Origin: a bacterium HR17
GTDB taxonomy: Bacteria; Armatimonadota; Fervidibacteria; Fervidibacterales; Fervidibacteraceae
Direction: 5' to 3'
Assembly (NCBI GenBank): GCA_002898575.1
Contig: BEHT01000016.1
Coordinates: 1-64,000 of the forward strand
DNA length: 64,000 bases
Below are positions 23,909 through 32,530 of this stretch, in pieces. The notes beneath the pieces are model-generated. The model was not told the DNA's origin and searched no databases. It saw nothing but the letters and a program-made list of their open reading frames with translations. The position numbers and the translations under genes are program-made. The first letter of the stretch is position 1. Each line of letters opens with the position of its first letter.

Positions 23909-24868
23909 ATGCCTCGTTGGTGGAGCGTTGTCGCAGGTGCTGTTGCGCTAGCGCTACCCGCCATCGTCCAACGGGGCGAACCGGGGGCATCCCAAACCGA
24001 GCAAACCGTTCGCATCTCGGGGGCGTTTGCCCTTTACCCATTGACGGTGCGGTGGGCAGAGGAGTTTCGCAGAGAGGGCTTTAAGGCACGGTTTGATATT
24101 ACGGGCGGCGGCGCAGGCAAAGGTATCACGGACGCGTTGGCAGGTTTGGTGGACATCGGGATGGTTTCCCGCGAGCCGCACCCTGACGAACTGCGGAAAG
24201 GCGCGGTGTTCATCCCTGTCGCCAAAGACGCCGTCGTCGCCGTCGTCAACGCCCGCAACCCCGTGCGAACGCTCCTTTTACGCAAAGGCGTGTCCCGCGA
24301 AATTTTGCGGGATATCTGGGTGACCCAGCGCATCAAGACTTGGGGGCAAGTCGTCGGGACCAAGGACAATTCGCCCATCCACGCCTATACCCGCGCCGAT
24401 GCGGCAGGGGCGGCGGAAACTTGGGCGCAATTTTTGCTGGGTAAAACAGGGAAGCAGGAAGACCTTAAGGGCATCGCTGTTTCGGGTGACCCCGGTCTCG
24501 CCGATGCGGTGCGCCGCGACCCGTTGGGCATCGGCTACAACAACATCAACTACGCCTACAACCCGCGAACAGGCAAACCCTTTGGCGGGCTGTTGGTCGT
24601 CCCGTTGGATTTGAACGGCGATGGTAAGGTGGGCAAGGCGGAGAATTTTTATGCCACCCGCCAAGCGTTACTGAACGCCATCGCTGACGGGCGTTACCCA
24701 TCGCCCCCTGCCCGCACACTTTACTTCGTGACAAAGGGCAAACCGCACGGCGTTGTCGCCGAGTTCATCCGTTGGGCGCTGACGAAGGGACAAAGGTTTG
24801 CGTCCGACGCAGGTTATGTGCCGTTGTCACGGGCAGCAGTAACGGTCGCGTTGCGCCAGTTGCGGTGA
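23909..24868 (+). CDS. pstS: Phosphate ABC transporter substrate-binding protein
   Basis: 319 residues from ATG 23909 (ten bases after AGGAGG; ATG 23903 is also possible). A signal peptide covers about 1-30 (RWWSVVAGAVALALPA). The mature part has the PBP-like phosphate-binding signature: RISGAFALYPLTVRWAEEF, then DITGGGAGKGITDALAG and DIGMVSREP, then YTRADAAGAAETWAQFL. This corresponds to the PstS loops that hold the anion by Ser/Thr and Asp/Arg. First gene of pstSCAB, so expected to deliver phosphate to the membrane complex when it is scarce. Confidence 0.92.
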   Translation: MPRWWSVVAGAVALALPAIVQRGEPGASQTEQTVRISGAFALYPLTVRWAEEFRREGFKARFDITGGGAGKGITDALAGLVDIGMVSREPHPDELRKGAVFIPVAKDAVVAVVNARNPVRTLLLRKGVSREILRDIWVTQRIKTWGQVVGTKDNSPIHAYTRADAAGAAETWAQFLLGKTGKQEDLKGIAVSGDPGLADAVRRDPLGIGYNNINYAYNPRTGKPFGGLLVVPLDLNGDGKVGKAENFYATRQALLNAIADGRYPSPPARTLYFVTKGKPHGVVAEFIRWALTKGQRFASDAGYVPLSRAAVTVALRQLR

Positions 24869-24885
24869 CAGGGGGGTGAGGTGCG

Positions 24886-25803
24886 TTGCTGACCCGTTCT
24901 ACCAAAGAGCGATTGGCGACTTTGTGGGTGGGGATAGCAGGCGCCACGACCGTTCTGTTGGCGGCTGCGCTGTTCACCGCCTTGTTTGCCCGTGCGTTCC
25001 CCATCCTGCAGCGTTATCCGTTGACAGCGCTGCTGTTCGGAACGGTGTGGCAACCTGCCAAAGGGCTTTTTGGTTTCTACCCGTTTTTGCTCGGTTCGTT
25101 GTGGGTGACGCTGACGGCGATGGCAGTGGCGGTGCCCCTTTCGTTGTTGACGGCGATTTACTTGGCAGAGTATGCGCCTGCAACGGTGCGCCGAACGCTC
25201 AACCCGCTCATTGACTTGATGGCGAGCGTGCCGTCGGTCGTTTACGGCGTGTTCGGCGTGTCGGTGATTGTCCCCTGCGTCGGCAAACTGGCAACCTTTG
25301 TTCAGCAACATTTGCCCTTACTGGCGTCCGAAGCACCACCGACAGGTTACAGCGTGTTGGCAGCAGGGTTGGTGTTGGCGCTAATGGTGGCACCGACGAT
25401 CGTCGCCGTCGCCGAAGAAGTGTTGCGGAGCGTGCCGGTGAGTTTGCGCGAAGCGGCGTTGGCGCTGGGCGCGACGGCGTGGGAAACGACGCGGTTCGTG
25501 ACCATGCGAGCGGCGAGAGCGGGCATCATCGGCGCCGTTTTGCTGGGCTTCGCTCGTGCCCTCGGCGAAACGATGGCGGTGCTGATGGTCGTCGGCAATG
25601 TCCCGCGGGTGCCCCGTTCGTTTTTTGACCCGGCATACCCGCTTCCTGCGCTCATCGCCAACAACTACGGCGAAATGATGTCCATCCCCCTTTACGATGC
25701 TGCGTTGATGATGGCGGCGTTGTTGCTCCTTGTGTCTGCCGTTGCGTTTAACCTTGCCGCCCAACTCGTCTTGCGTTTAACCCAATCGGTAGGGCGCATG
25801 TGA
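24886..25803 (+). CDS. pstC: Phosphate ABC transporter permease PstC
   Basis: 305 residues from TTG 24886, preceded by GGGGGGTGAGGTG; no ATG is available near the N-terminus. Six transmembrane helices. The cytoplasmic EAA loop for ATPase contact reads SLREAALALGATAWETTRFV near 185-204, and ALGETMAVLMVVGNVPRVP is the PstC-specific segment after it. Pairs with PstA to form the channel. Second gene of the operon, 17 bases after pstS. Confidence 0.92.
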   Translation: MLTRSTKERLATLWVGIAGATTVLLAAALFTALFARAFPILQRYPLTALLFGTVWQPAKGLFGFYPFLLGSLWVTLTAMAVAVPLSLLTAIYLAEYAPATVRRTLNPLIDLMASVPSVVYGVFGVSVIVPCVGKLATFVQQHLPLLASEAPPTGYSVLAAGLVLALMVAPTIVAVAEEVLRSVPVSLREAALALGATAWETTRFVTMRAARAGIIGAVLLGFARALGETMAVLMVVGNVPRVPRSFFDPAYPLPALIANNYGEMMSIPLYDAALMMAALLLLVSAVAFNLAAQLVLRLTQSVGRM

Positions 25804-25857
25804 ATACGACGCCTAAGAGACTGGACGACATCAACGCGCCTTGCGCAGGTGGTGATC

Positions 25858-26712
25858 ATGCGCCGACGCTATTGGTGTGACCGTATCGCACGCATCGCGA
25901 TGGTGATGTCGGTGACAGGGTTGATCAGTTCATTGGGAGCGCTCATCGCCGTCGTGCTTGCCAAAGGTTGGCAAGCATTGGATTGGACGATGTTGGTGCG
26001 TCTGCCTTCAGGTAGTTACTACTTGACCGGCGAAGAGGGCGGTATCCTCAACGCCATCGTCGGCTCATCGTTGCTGGCGATCGGTGCGACACTGTTGGCG
26101 TTGCCGCTGGCGTTGCCTGTGGCGTTGTTGTTGCAGCCGGATTACGCAGGGCGCACGAGAGTCGCCGGCGCGTTGCGCATATTGCTGGATTCGCTGTGGG
26201 GCGTTCCGTCCATCGTTTACGGCGCCTGTGGGTTTGCGCTGATGGTGGCTTTGGGTTGGCGGGCATCACTGCTGGCTGGCATCGTGACCCTCGCTGGCGT
26301 CATCTTGCCCCTCATGGTGCGGGCGATGGACGAAGTCCTGCGGGCGGTGCCCAAACCGATGAAGGAAGCCGCTTACGCCCTCGGCTTGACGCGTTGGGAA
26401 ACGATGCGCTTTGTCGTCATTCGGCAAGCGTTGCCCGCTTTGGTGACGGTAGTGTTGCTGGCGTTCGGGCGGGCAATCGGCGACGCAGCGTCCGTGCTGT
26501 TCACAGCCGGCTACACCGACAACTTGCCCCGTTCGCTTTTTGACCCCGTTGCGTCGCTGCCGTTAGCGGTTTTCTTCCTGCTTAACTCGCCGTTTCCCGA
26601 GGTGCAACGCCAAGCCTACGCCGCCGCTACGGTGCTGCTGGTGTCGGTGTTGGTAATCAGCGGGAGCGCTCGGCTATTGGCACATCGGCTTTCCCGCTTT
26701 GTCGTGAGGTGA
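25858..26712 (+). CDS. pstA: Phosphate ABC transporter permease PstA
   Basis: 284 residues from ATG 25858 (GTG 25849 possible). Six transmembrane helices. YYLTGEEGGILNAIVGS is the family's periplasmic entry segment; the EAA loop reads PMKEAAYALGLTRWETMRFV near 166-185, followed by AFGRAIGDAASVLFTAGYTD. It forms the permease dimer with PstC. Located 54 bases after pstC and eight before pstB. Confidence 0.92.
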   Translation: MRRRYWCDRIARIAMVMSVTGLISSLGALIAVVLAKGWQALDWTMLVRLPSGSYYLTGEEGGILNAIVGSSLLAIGATLLALPLALPVALLLQPDYAGRTRVAGALRILLDSLWGVPSIVYGACGFALMVALGWRASLLAGIVTLAGVILPLMVRAMDEVLRAVPKPMKEAAYALGLTRWETMRFVVIRQALPALVTVVLLAFGRAIGDAASVLFTAGYTDNLPRSLFDPVASLPLAVFFLLNSPFPEVQRQAYAAATVLLVSVLVISGSARLLAHRLSRFVVR

Positions 26713-26719
26713 TCGGACA

Positions 26720-27472
26720 ATGCCGCACATCGTCGTCCGTAACTTGAGCGTCGCTTACGACGGGTATGTCGCCCTGCGCGATGTGACGGTGGAAATTCCT
26801 GACGGGCAAATCACTGTCGTGTTAGGACCGTCGGGCTGCGGCAAGACGACCTTTCTGCGCTGCCTCAATCGGCTGATTGACCTGACTGAGGGGGCGAAGG
26901 TGACGGGCGAGGTGCTGATTGATGGCGAGAACATTTTGGCGCCTGACGCCGATATCCTACGGTTGCGCAAAAAGATGGGCATGCTCCAGCAAAAGCCGAC
27001 GGTGCTGCCGATGTCCATCTACGACAACATCGCCTTTGGCGCCTGGCTGCACGGCGTTCGCGACAAAAGAGGGCTGGACGAAGTGGTGGAGCGTTGCTTG
27101 CGCATGGTGCATTTGTGGGACGAAGTGAAAGACCGGCTCAAAGCGCCCGCCACGCAATTGTCCATCGGGCAACAGCAGCGATTGTGCTTAGCCCGCTCGC
27201 TGGCGGTCGCCCCCGAAGTGTTGTTGTGCGACGAACCGACTTCCGCCTTAGACCCTATCAGCGCCCAACACATTGAAAACCTGTTCCGCCAGTTGAGGGG
27301 CACATACACCCTCATCATCGTCACCCACACGCTACGACAGGCGAAACGCCTGGCGGACTACGGGCTGTTCTTTTACATGGGCGAGTTGGTGGAACACGGG
27401 GCGGCAGCGGACATTTTCAGCGCCCCGCGTGACGAACGGACGCGGGCGTTTTTGGCGGGCGTTATCGGTTGA
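26720..27472 (+). CDS. pstB: Phosphate ABC transporter ATP-binding protein
   Basis: 250 residues, the usual PstB length. Walker A GPSGCGKTTFLRCLNRL at 35-51 (the CLNR after it is typical of PstB), Q-loop GMLQQKPTVLPMSIYDNIAFG, signature LSIGQQQRLCLARSLA near 148-163, Walker B VLLCDEPTSALDP near 167-179, and the His switch VTHTLRQAKRLADY. Drives phosphate import by ATP hydrolysis at the inner face. No phoU follows; instead the gene ends against a convergent luxE-like gene with an 11-base overlap. Confidence 0.95.
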   Translation: MPHIVVRNLSVAYDGYVALRDVTVEIPDGQITVVLGPSGCGKTTFLRCLNRLIDLTEGAKVTGEVLIDGENILAPDADILRLRKKMGMLQQKPTVLPMSIYDNIAFGAWLHGVRDKRGLDEVVERCLRMVHLWDEVKDRLKAPATQLSIGQQQRLCLARSLAVAPEVLLCDEPTSALDPISAQHIENLFRQLRGTYTLIIVTHTLRQAKRLADYGLFFYMGELVEHGAAADIFSAPRDERTRAFLAGVIG

Positions 27473-28616
27473 TTGACATCCCGCCCGACAGCAATTCGTC
27501 CACCAATACGGAGCAGCCCCGCAATTCGCTACCGTGGGCTCGTCCCAACAGGACAAAACCGTCGCCGACTTTGATGCCGACATCCTCCGTCAGCACTGCC
27601 ATGACCGAACCGCGGTTGGCAAGGTCGTAATGGCACAGCAATCCCCGTTCTCCCTCGGCGACCTCTTGAAGCGTTTCGGGGTGCACGACTTTTGTGCGCA
27701 CCCATGGCGGCGGCAAATGGTAGCGGGGCGATAAATGCGCGTTACGGGACGCAATCGCATCGGGCACGCAATAGGGTTGACCGACGACACCGTCGTAAAA
27801 CTGCGATGACAGTTCCGCCATGCCGTATTCGTTGACGCAGTGTTCGGGTGAGATTCCCAAGACGCGTTCGTAAAGGCGCAGCAGTTCGTCGCGGGCGACT
27901 TCGCGCGAGCGCCCTTTAAACCCGCCCGTGTCCATCAACCGGCTGCCTTCAGGCAACCGAAAGGTTGCGCCCGTTTGGGCACACCAGTCCAAAAAGTGCA
28001 CGAAGGAAAAGGAGGTGCCCAGCAACATCATGGGCGTGCCCTCCGCTTCTGCCTGCCGCAACCGCGCCGCCAACTCTTCTGCCAACAGTTTACCGCCCCG
28101 AATGAACCAACAATTGTCCTGCGCTCTGAACCCTGCAGCCCATTTGTTTGCGATGGTCAACAGCATATGCCCCAGCGATGAATAGGGCAACTCGTCAGGC
28201 GGTGGGAACAAAATGGCGGTGGGCATCGGGCGCCGTTCGGGTAACAAGTGGGGTTCAAACCAGCGGAGCACGGACGCTTCGTAAAGGCGCAAGTTGAAGA
28301 CGAAATGGCGGCTGCGAGCGGTTGCGCCGCGCGTCGTCCCGCTGGACAAAAAAATGGCTTGGGCTTGTTCAACAGGCTCGCATGCCAGAGGCAACACCTT
28401 GAACGCGTGCGTCGGAACGGGCGGAATCTGTGACCAATGGGTCACCGTCGCCGGCGTGACACCCCGTTGCTGGCACAGCGTTCGGTAAGGTGTATTGCGC
28501 TCAACCTGGTAGGCGAACACTTGAAGCGCCAGCGCGTTAAATGCCGCTTCGTCCCGTTCGCCGCGCTCTATGAACGCCAGAATCGCTGCGTCTAATTGGT
28601 CAGTTGCTGATGACAT
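27462..28616 (-). CDS. LuxE-like acyl-protein synthetase
   Basis: 384 residues from ATG 28616. It has the LuxE/acyl-protein synthetase plan of the adenylate-forming superfamily: an N-terminal helical part with FAYQVERNTPYRTLC, then PTHAFKVLPL, the substrate/AMP loop FLSSGTTRGATARSRH near 94-109, and the C-terminal CVNEYGMAELSSQFYD. In LuxE this enzyme activates a fatty acid as acyl-AMP and holds it on a Cys before a reductase takes it over. No luxC is adjacent, though an acyl-ACP-reductase-like gene lies 10 kb upstream. The substrate here could also be another carboxylic acid. Confidence 0.8.
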   Translation of the reverse strand: MSSATDQLDAAILAFIERGERDEAAFNALALQVFAYQVERNTPYRTLCQQRGVTPATVTHWSQIPPVPTHAFKVLPLACEPVEQAQAIFLSSGTTRGATARSRHFVFNLRLYEASVLRWFEPHLLPERRPMPTAILFPPPDELPYSSLGHMLLTIANKWAAGFRAQDNCWFIRGGKLLAEELAARLRQAEAEGTPMMLLGTSFSFVHFLDWCAQTGATFRLPEGSRLMDTGGFKGRSREVARDELLRLYERVLGISPEHCVNEYGMAELSSQFYDGVVGQPYCVPDAIASRNAHLSPRYHLPPPWVRTKVVHPETLQEVAEGERGLLCHYDLANRGSVMAVLTEDVGIKVGDGFVLLGRAHGSELRGCSVLVDELLSGGMSINR

Positions 28617-28670
28617 CGGCAGCACCACCGTGCACAGACCATCGGTTCAGACGCGTCCGTTTTGTTTGAA

Positions 28671-28686
28671 GTTGTAGCGCTACCAT
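28671..28686. promoter_or_regulatory. LacI-type operator candidate before the sialate O-acetylesterase
   Basis: GTAGCGCTAC (28674-28683) is a perfect 10-base palindrome with a central CG, inside TTGTAGCGCTACCATA. This resembles the TGGTAGCGCTACCA-type sites bound by sugar-responsive LacI-family repressors. A possible -10 box (CATAAT, 28684-28689) partly overlaps its right end, so binding could block the promoter. Confidence 0.45.
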
Positions 28687-28714
28687 AATTTGAGGCGCAA
28701 AGGAGGTTGGTGCG

Positions 28715-30241
28715 ATGGTGTTGCGTAAGACGGCGCTGTGGCTGTTGAGTGTCGTGTTGGTGGGGCAGGGGATGGGGCAAGTGCGGTTGCCCGCTCTGTT
28801 CACCGACCACGCCGTCGTGCAGCGGGACGCACCTATCCGCCTTTGGGGCACCGCTGCGCCTAACGAGACGGTCACTGTCACATTGGCGGGGCGCACCGCT
28901 ACGACAACCGCCGACAGCGGCGGGCGCTGGCAAGTGACCTTGCCGCCGCTACCCGCAGGCGGTCCGTTTGAGTTGTCGGTCAAAGGGCAGCAAAACGAAA
29001 TTGTCGTGCGGGATGTGTTGGTCGGCGAGGTATGGGTGGCGTCGGGGCAGTCCAACATGGAGTGGCCGGTAGCGTTAGCGATGAACGCCGAGCAAGAGAT
29101 CGCTCACGCCACTGACCCGCAAATCCGTTTGTTCCAGGTGCCCCATCGCGTCGCTGATGTGCCGCAGGAGGAAGTTGAAGGGGCATGGCAAGTGTGTGCA
29201 CCTGAAACGGTTAAAACCTTTTCGGCGGTTGCCTACTTTTTTGCCCGCGAACTGCGCCGTCATGTCAGGGTGCCTGTCGGCATCATTCAGTCCACATGGG
29301 GTGGCACACCTGCCGAGGCGTGGACGAGCCGAAGCGCACTGGAAAGCGACCCTCAGTTGCGCCCCCTCTTGGACAGGTGGCAAAAGGTGTTGGCAGACTA
29401 CCCTGAAGCCCAGAAGCGCTACGAAGAGCAGGTGCGCCGATGGCAAGAGGAGGCAGAGAAAGCCAAAGCGGAGGGCAAACCCGTCCCACCTCGTCCCCAC
29501 CCGCCGCTTGGTCCCGGTCACCCGCACGCGCCGTCGGGTTTGTTCAACGGCATGATTGCGCCGCTGACCAAGTTCGTCCTTCGCGGCGTCATCTGGTATC
29601 AGGGCGAGTCCAATGTCGGACGAGCCGCAGAGTATCGTCGGCTGTTCCCCACGATGATCACCGACTGGCGCAAGGTGTGGGGGCTTGGCGACCTTCCGTT
29701 TCTGTTCGTGCAACTGGCGAACTTCCTTGCCCCCAAGCCCGAACCCAGCGAGAGCGCATGGGCGGAGTTGCGCGAGGCGCAAACATTCGCCCTCAAGTTG
29801 CCTAACACGGGCATGGCGACCGCTGTCGACATCGGTGACGCTAACGACATTCACCCCCGCAATAAGCAAGAAGTCGGGCGGCGGTTGGCGCTGGTTGCCC
29901 GCGCCCTCGTTTACGGCGAGCATGTCGTTTATTCAGGTCCCGTTTACGAGCGGATGCAGGTGGAAGGTAACAAAGTGCGGCTATTTTTCCGCCATGTGGA
30001 CGGGGGCTTGGTGTGCAAAGGCGAAAAGTTGACCGGGTTTGCGATCGCGGGACCAAATGGCAAGTTCGTGTGGGCGGAAGCGGTCATTGACGGCGACACG
30101 GTCGTCGTTTGGAGCCCGCAGGTGGCGCAGCCTGCCGCTGTCCGTTACGCATGGGCGGATAACCCCGAAGTCAGCCTCTACAACCGCGAAGGGCTGCCCG
30201 CTGTGCCCTTCCGCACCGACGCTCCTTCCGATGACCCTTGA
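28715..30241 (+). CDS. Sialate O-acetylesterase-like SGNH hydrolase, secreted
   Basis: 508 residues, ATG behind AAAGGAGG. A signal peptide covers about 1-21 (ALWLLSVVLVGQGMG). An Ig-like N-terminal region (LFTDHAVVQRDAPIRLWG, typical of this family) precedes the catalytic domain: VWVASGQSNMEW near 105-116 carries the nucleophile Ser, GVIWYQGESNVGR near 291-303 is block III, and DANDIHPRNKQEVG near 376-389 gives the Asp/His pair. Removes acetyl groups from acetylated sugars; in polysaccharide degraders the substrate is often acetylated xylan or pectin rather than sialic acid. Single-gene transcription unit under a probable LacI-type site. Confidence 0.9.
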   Translation: MVLRKTALWLLSVVLVGQGMGQVRLPALFTDHAVVQRDAPIRLWGTAAPNETVTVTLAGRTATTTADSGGRWQVTLPPLPAGGPFELSVKGQQNEIVVRDVLVGEVWVASGQSNMEWPVALAMNAEQEIAHATDPQIRLFQVPHRVADVPQEEVEGAWQVCAPETVKTFSAVAYFFARELRRHVRVPVGIIQSTWGGTPAEAWTSRSALESDPQLRPLLDRWQKVLADYPEAQKRYEEQVRRWQEEAEKAKAEGKPVPPRPHPPLGPGHPHAPSGLFNGMIAPLTKFVLRGVIWYQGESNVGRAAEYRRLFPTMITDWRKVWGLGDLPFLFVQLANFLAPKPEPSESAWAELREAQTFALKLPNTGMATAVDIGDANDIHPRNKQEVGRRLALVARALVYGEHVVYSGPVYERMQVEGNKVRLFFRHVDGGLVCKGEKLTGFAIAGPNGKFVWAEAVIDGDTVVVWSPQVAQPAAVRYAWADNPEVSLYNREGLPAVPFRTDAPSDDP

Positions 30242-30317
30242 CGCTTTTCAGACAAGGCGCCAAAATTGCATATGCTAAAAATCCGATTGGACAACTCAAC
30301 AAAAGGAGGCGGTTACG

Positions 30318-31178
30318 ATGGCGGACTATGCGCGTCCTGATGTGTTGGTGACGACTGAGTGGGTTGCCCAGCATTTGGGTGACCCCGACATCCGCATCGT
30401 GGAGGTAGATGTGGACACCAGCGCTTACGAGGAAGGGCACATTCCCGGCGCCGTCGGCTGGAACTGGCAGAAGGACTTGTGGGACCCACTGCGGCGCGAC
30501 ATCGTCAGCAAGGAAGCCTTTGAAGAACTGTGCAGCCGGTCGGGCATTAGCAACGACACGACGGTCGTCCTTTACGGCGACAACAACAATTGGTTTGCGG
30601 CGTGGGCGTTTTGGCAATTCCGCATCTACGGACACGAAGAGAGCAAACTCAAACTGATGAACGGCGGGCGCAAAAAATGGATTGAGGAGGGACGCCCGCT
30701 GACGAAAGAGGTGCCGCAATATCCCCGCACCACTTACAAGGCAAAAGACCCCGACTACTCCATCCGAGCGTTCTACGAAGAGGTCGTCCAAGCGATCCAG
30801 GCAGGGGCGGTCAAATTGGTGGATGTGCGGTCGCCACAAGAGTATGTCGGCGAACTGTTGGCGCCACCGGGGTTACCCGAAGGTGTCCCGGTGCGTGGCG
30901 GGCACATTCCGAGCGCGGTCAATATCCCGTGGGCGCAAGCGGTCAACGAGGACGGCACCTTCAAGAGTTACGAGGAACTGCGGCAACTTTACGAGAGCAA
31001 AGGCATCACACCTGATAAACCTGTCATCGCCTACTGCCGTATCGGGGAGCGCTCTAGCCACACTTGGTTTGTGCTCAAGTATTTGCTGGGTTACCCCGTC
31101 GTCAAAAATTACGACGGCTCATGGTCAGAGTGGGCGAACCGTGTCGGCGCACCGGCTAAAGTCGGTCCCGAACCGTAA
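30318..31178 (+). CDS. Thiosulfate sulfurtransferase (two-domain rhodanese)
   Basis: 286 residues behind AAAAGGAGG. Two rhodanese domains: the first (about 10-125) has [17 protein letters not shown], where the active Cys is replaced by Asp, and is structural; the second (about 150-280) has the active loop [18 protein letters not shown] with Cys near residue 240. CRIGERS matches thiosulfate-preferring members (CRxGxR) rather than mercaptopyruvate ones (CGxGxT/S). Cytoplasmic, no signal. Transfers sulfane sulfur to cyanide or thiol acceptors. Transcribed alone and closed by a strong hairpin. Confidence 0.93.
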   Translation: MADYARPDVLVTTEWVAQHLGDPDIRIVEVDVDTSAYEEGHIPGAVGWNWQKDLWDPLRRDIVSKEAFEELCSRSGISNDTTVVLYGDNNNWFAAWAFWQFRIYGHEESKLKLMNGGRKKWIEEGRPLTKEVPQYPRTTYKAKDPDYSIRAFYEEVVQAIQAGAVKLVDVRSPQEYVGELLAPPGLPEGVPVRGGHIPSAVNIPWAQAVNEDGTFKSYEELRQLYESKGITPDKPVIAYCRIGERSSHTWFVLKYLLGYPVVKNYDGSWSEWANRVGAPAKVGPEP

Positions 31179-31191
31179 ACAGGTGGTCGGC

Positions 31192-31228
31192 AGCGTCTTT
31201 GGTGCCATCGCTTGGCGCCAAAGACGCT
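31192..31228 (+). terminator. Hairpin after the sulfurtransferase gene
   Basis: AGCGTCTTTGGTGCC (31192-31206) and GGCGCCAAAGACGCT (31214-31228) form a 15-bp stem with one G-T pair and a 7-base loop, 13 bases after the stop codon. There is no T-tract, so it is either a T-independent terminator or an mRNA stabiliser. Confidence 0.65.
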
Positions 31229-31605
31229 GTGCCCCATTGAACGACCTCGTCTGCCCTTTGGCGGAGCCGTTCGGCGATACGAGCGGAGTGTCTTTTTGAA
31301 CATCTCTTGGCAACCCCCGCAGCGGGGGAACACTTGGAAATTACGGCGTCAGTCATTGATGGGGCTATCGCGGGCACAAAGGTCGTTAGACGAGGTCGGG
31401 AAAGAAGGCACCTACGGCGCATCGTAGAAGCCGTTGTGAAAGGGCAAGGGCTCCAAAGGACGGTCAGGCACATCAAAATGTTCCATGAAAGAGGCAAGGA
31501 AACGTTGCGTTCGTGGGGTGCCCACGCCATAATGGCAGCAACCGACGCTGATGGGTGATGGGGCGACCTCAGCGCCGGCAATTTCCGCCGCCAGATGGGC
31601 GGCGA
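31229..31605. other. Non-coding stretch without a recognised feature
   Basis: Frames on both strands are open in places (31307-31558 plus, up to 31707 minus) but the translations lack hydrophobic cores or known motifs. A small CCCCCGC/GCGGGGG hairpin lies at about 31314-31329. It may be a decayed gene; I cannot identify a parent. Confidence 0.35.
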
Positions 31606-31621
31606 AAGGAGCGAAAAAGCA

Positions 31622-32473
31622 ATGTCCGTGCCAAAGGAAGCCGTAGAGACCGTTTGGGCGTTTTTTGACGCGCTCATGGAAGAAAACGATGCCGCCCTCA
31701 CCGCCACTTTAGCCCCTGAAAGTGACGCTGCACTCCTTTACGAGTTGTTCGGTGAAGCCGCCCTCTACGCTGCCTCCGCAGCGCTGCGCGGACCGTGTGT
31801 CGTGCGCCTGACCCGCGCGCTGGTTTTGGGGGATGATTTGTGGTTGGAAGGGGAACAGGTCACGCAGGACACGCGCGAAACGATCGGACATGTTGTTTTT
31901 CGGGTGCGTTCCGTTAACGGCGGTTGGCGTATCTCAGAGATTTTGCCGTGGCACTTGGAAGCGGTGCATTACCCCAGCGACCGTCCCGACCCGCAAAGCG
32001 ACATCGCCGTCGGCGTCTTCCTGACCTCCTACGGGTTACAGGTGGCGCCTACAGCGCAGTTGGACGGTGTGGAGCAAGTTCTCATCGGAACAATGCAGCA
32101 GGAATACTACCCGCTATCGTCCATTGCCCGTGCGGTGCGCATGTGGCGGGATTTCCGCAAAAACGGGGAATTGGCTGCCCACACCGAAGCGGCATGGGCG
32201 GCAGCGGTGCACCGGGCGATGGACCGTATGGTGTTGGTGGAAGAGCCGTTGGAGCAAATCGCCTTACTTTACGGTGTCCCGTTAGAGGGTGTCGCCGATG
32301 CCTACAACCGCTTGGTGCACCATCTGGGCTTGACCTTCTTTGACGCTCGTTACTCGCCAATGCCTGACCCCAGCGAACTGTTGCGCCAAGCGAAAGCCGC
32401 AGGGATGGAAGTTGACGAGTCAGCCATTCCACCCATCGCCAATCAGCCACTCCCTGAAGAAGTCGTCCGTTGA
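31622..32473 (+). CDS. Hypothetical protein with possible SnoaL/NTF2-like N-terminal domain
   Basis: 283 residues, ATG 31622 behind GAAAGGAGCG. The first 125 residues (VETVWAFFDALMEENDAALTA ... GHVVFRVRSVNGGWRISEIL) look like a SnoaL/NTF2-type ligand-binding or immunity-like fold: a helix with FF, then beta strands ending in WRI. The second half is helical (YYPLSSIARAVRMWRDFRKN, then EEPLEQIALLYGVPLEGVAD, which resembles a helix-turn-helix). No signal peptide or membrane segment. It is not recognised as a known family; a regulator combining a sensing domain and a DNA-binding helix is one possibility. The following glycosidase starts 57 bases later. Confidence 0.65.
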   Translation: MSVPKEAVETVWAFFDALMEENDAALTATLAPESDAALLYELFGEAALYAASAALRGPCVVRLTRALVLGDDLWLEGEQVTQDTRETIGHVVFRVRSVNGGWRISEILPWHLEAVHYPSDRPDPQSDIAVGVFLTSYGLQVAPTAQLDGVEQVLIGTMQQEYYPLSSIARAVRMWRDFRKNGELAAHTEAAWAAAVHRAMDRMVLVEEPLEQIALLYGVPLEGVADAYNRLVHHLGLTFFDARYSPMPDPSELLRQAKAAGMEVDESAIPPIANQPLPEEVVR

Positions 32474-32530
32474 CCCCGCACAGCGATGCCACTTACGCCT
32501 TGCCGAAATTTGGGGCTGAGGTGGAGGAGC

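Noticed and set aside
31156-31707. 183-residue open frame on the minus strand
   Set aside because: It overlaps the hairpin after the sulfurtransferase and the start of the next gene, has an odd composition and shows no motif.
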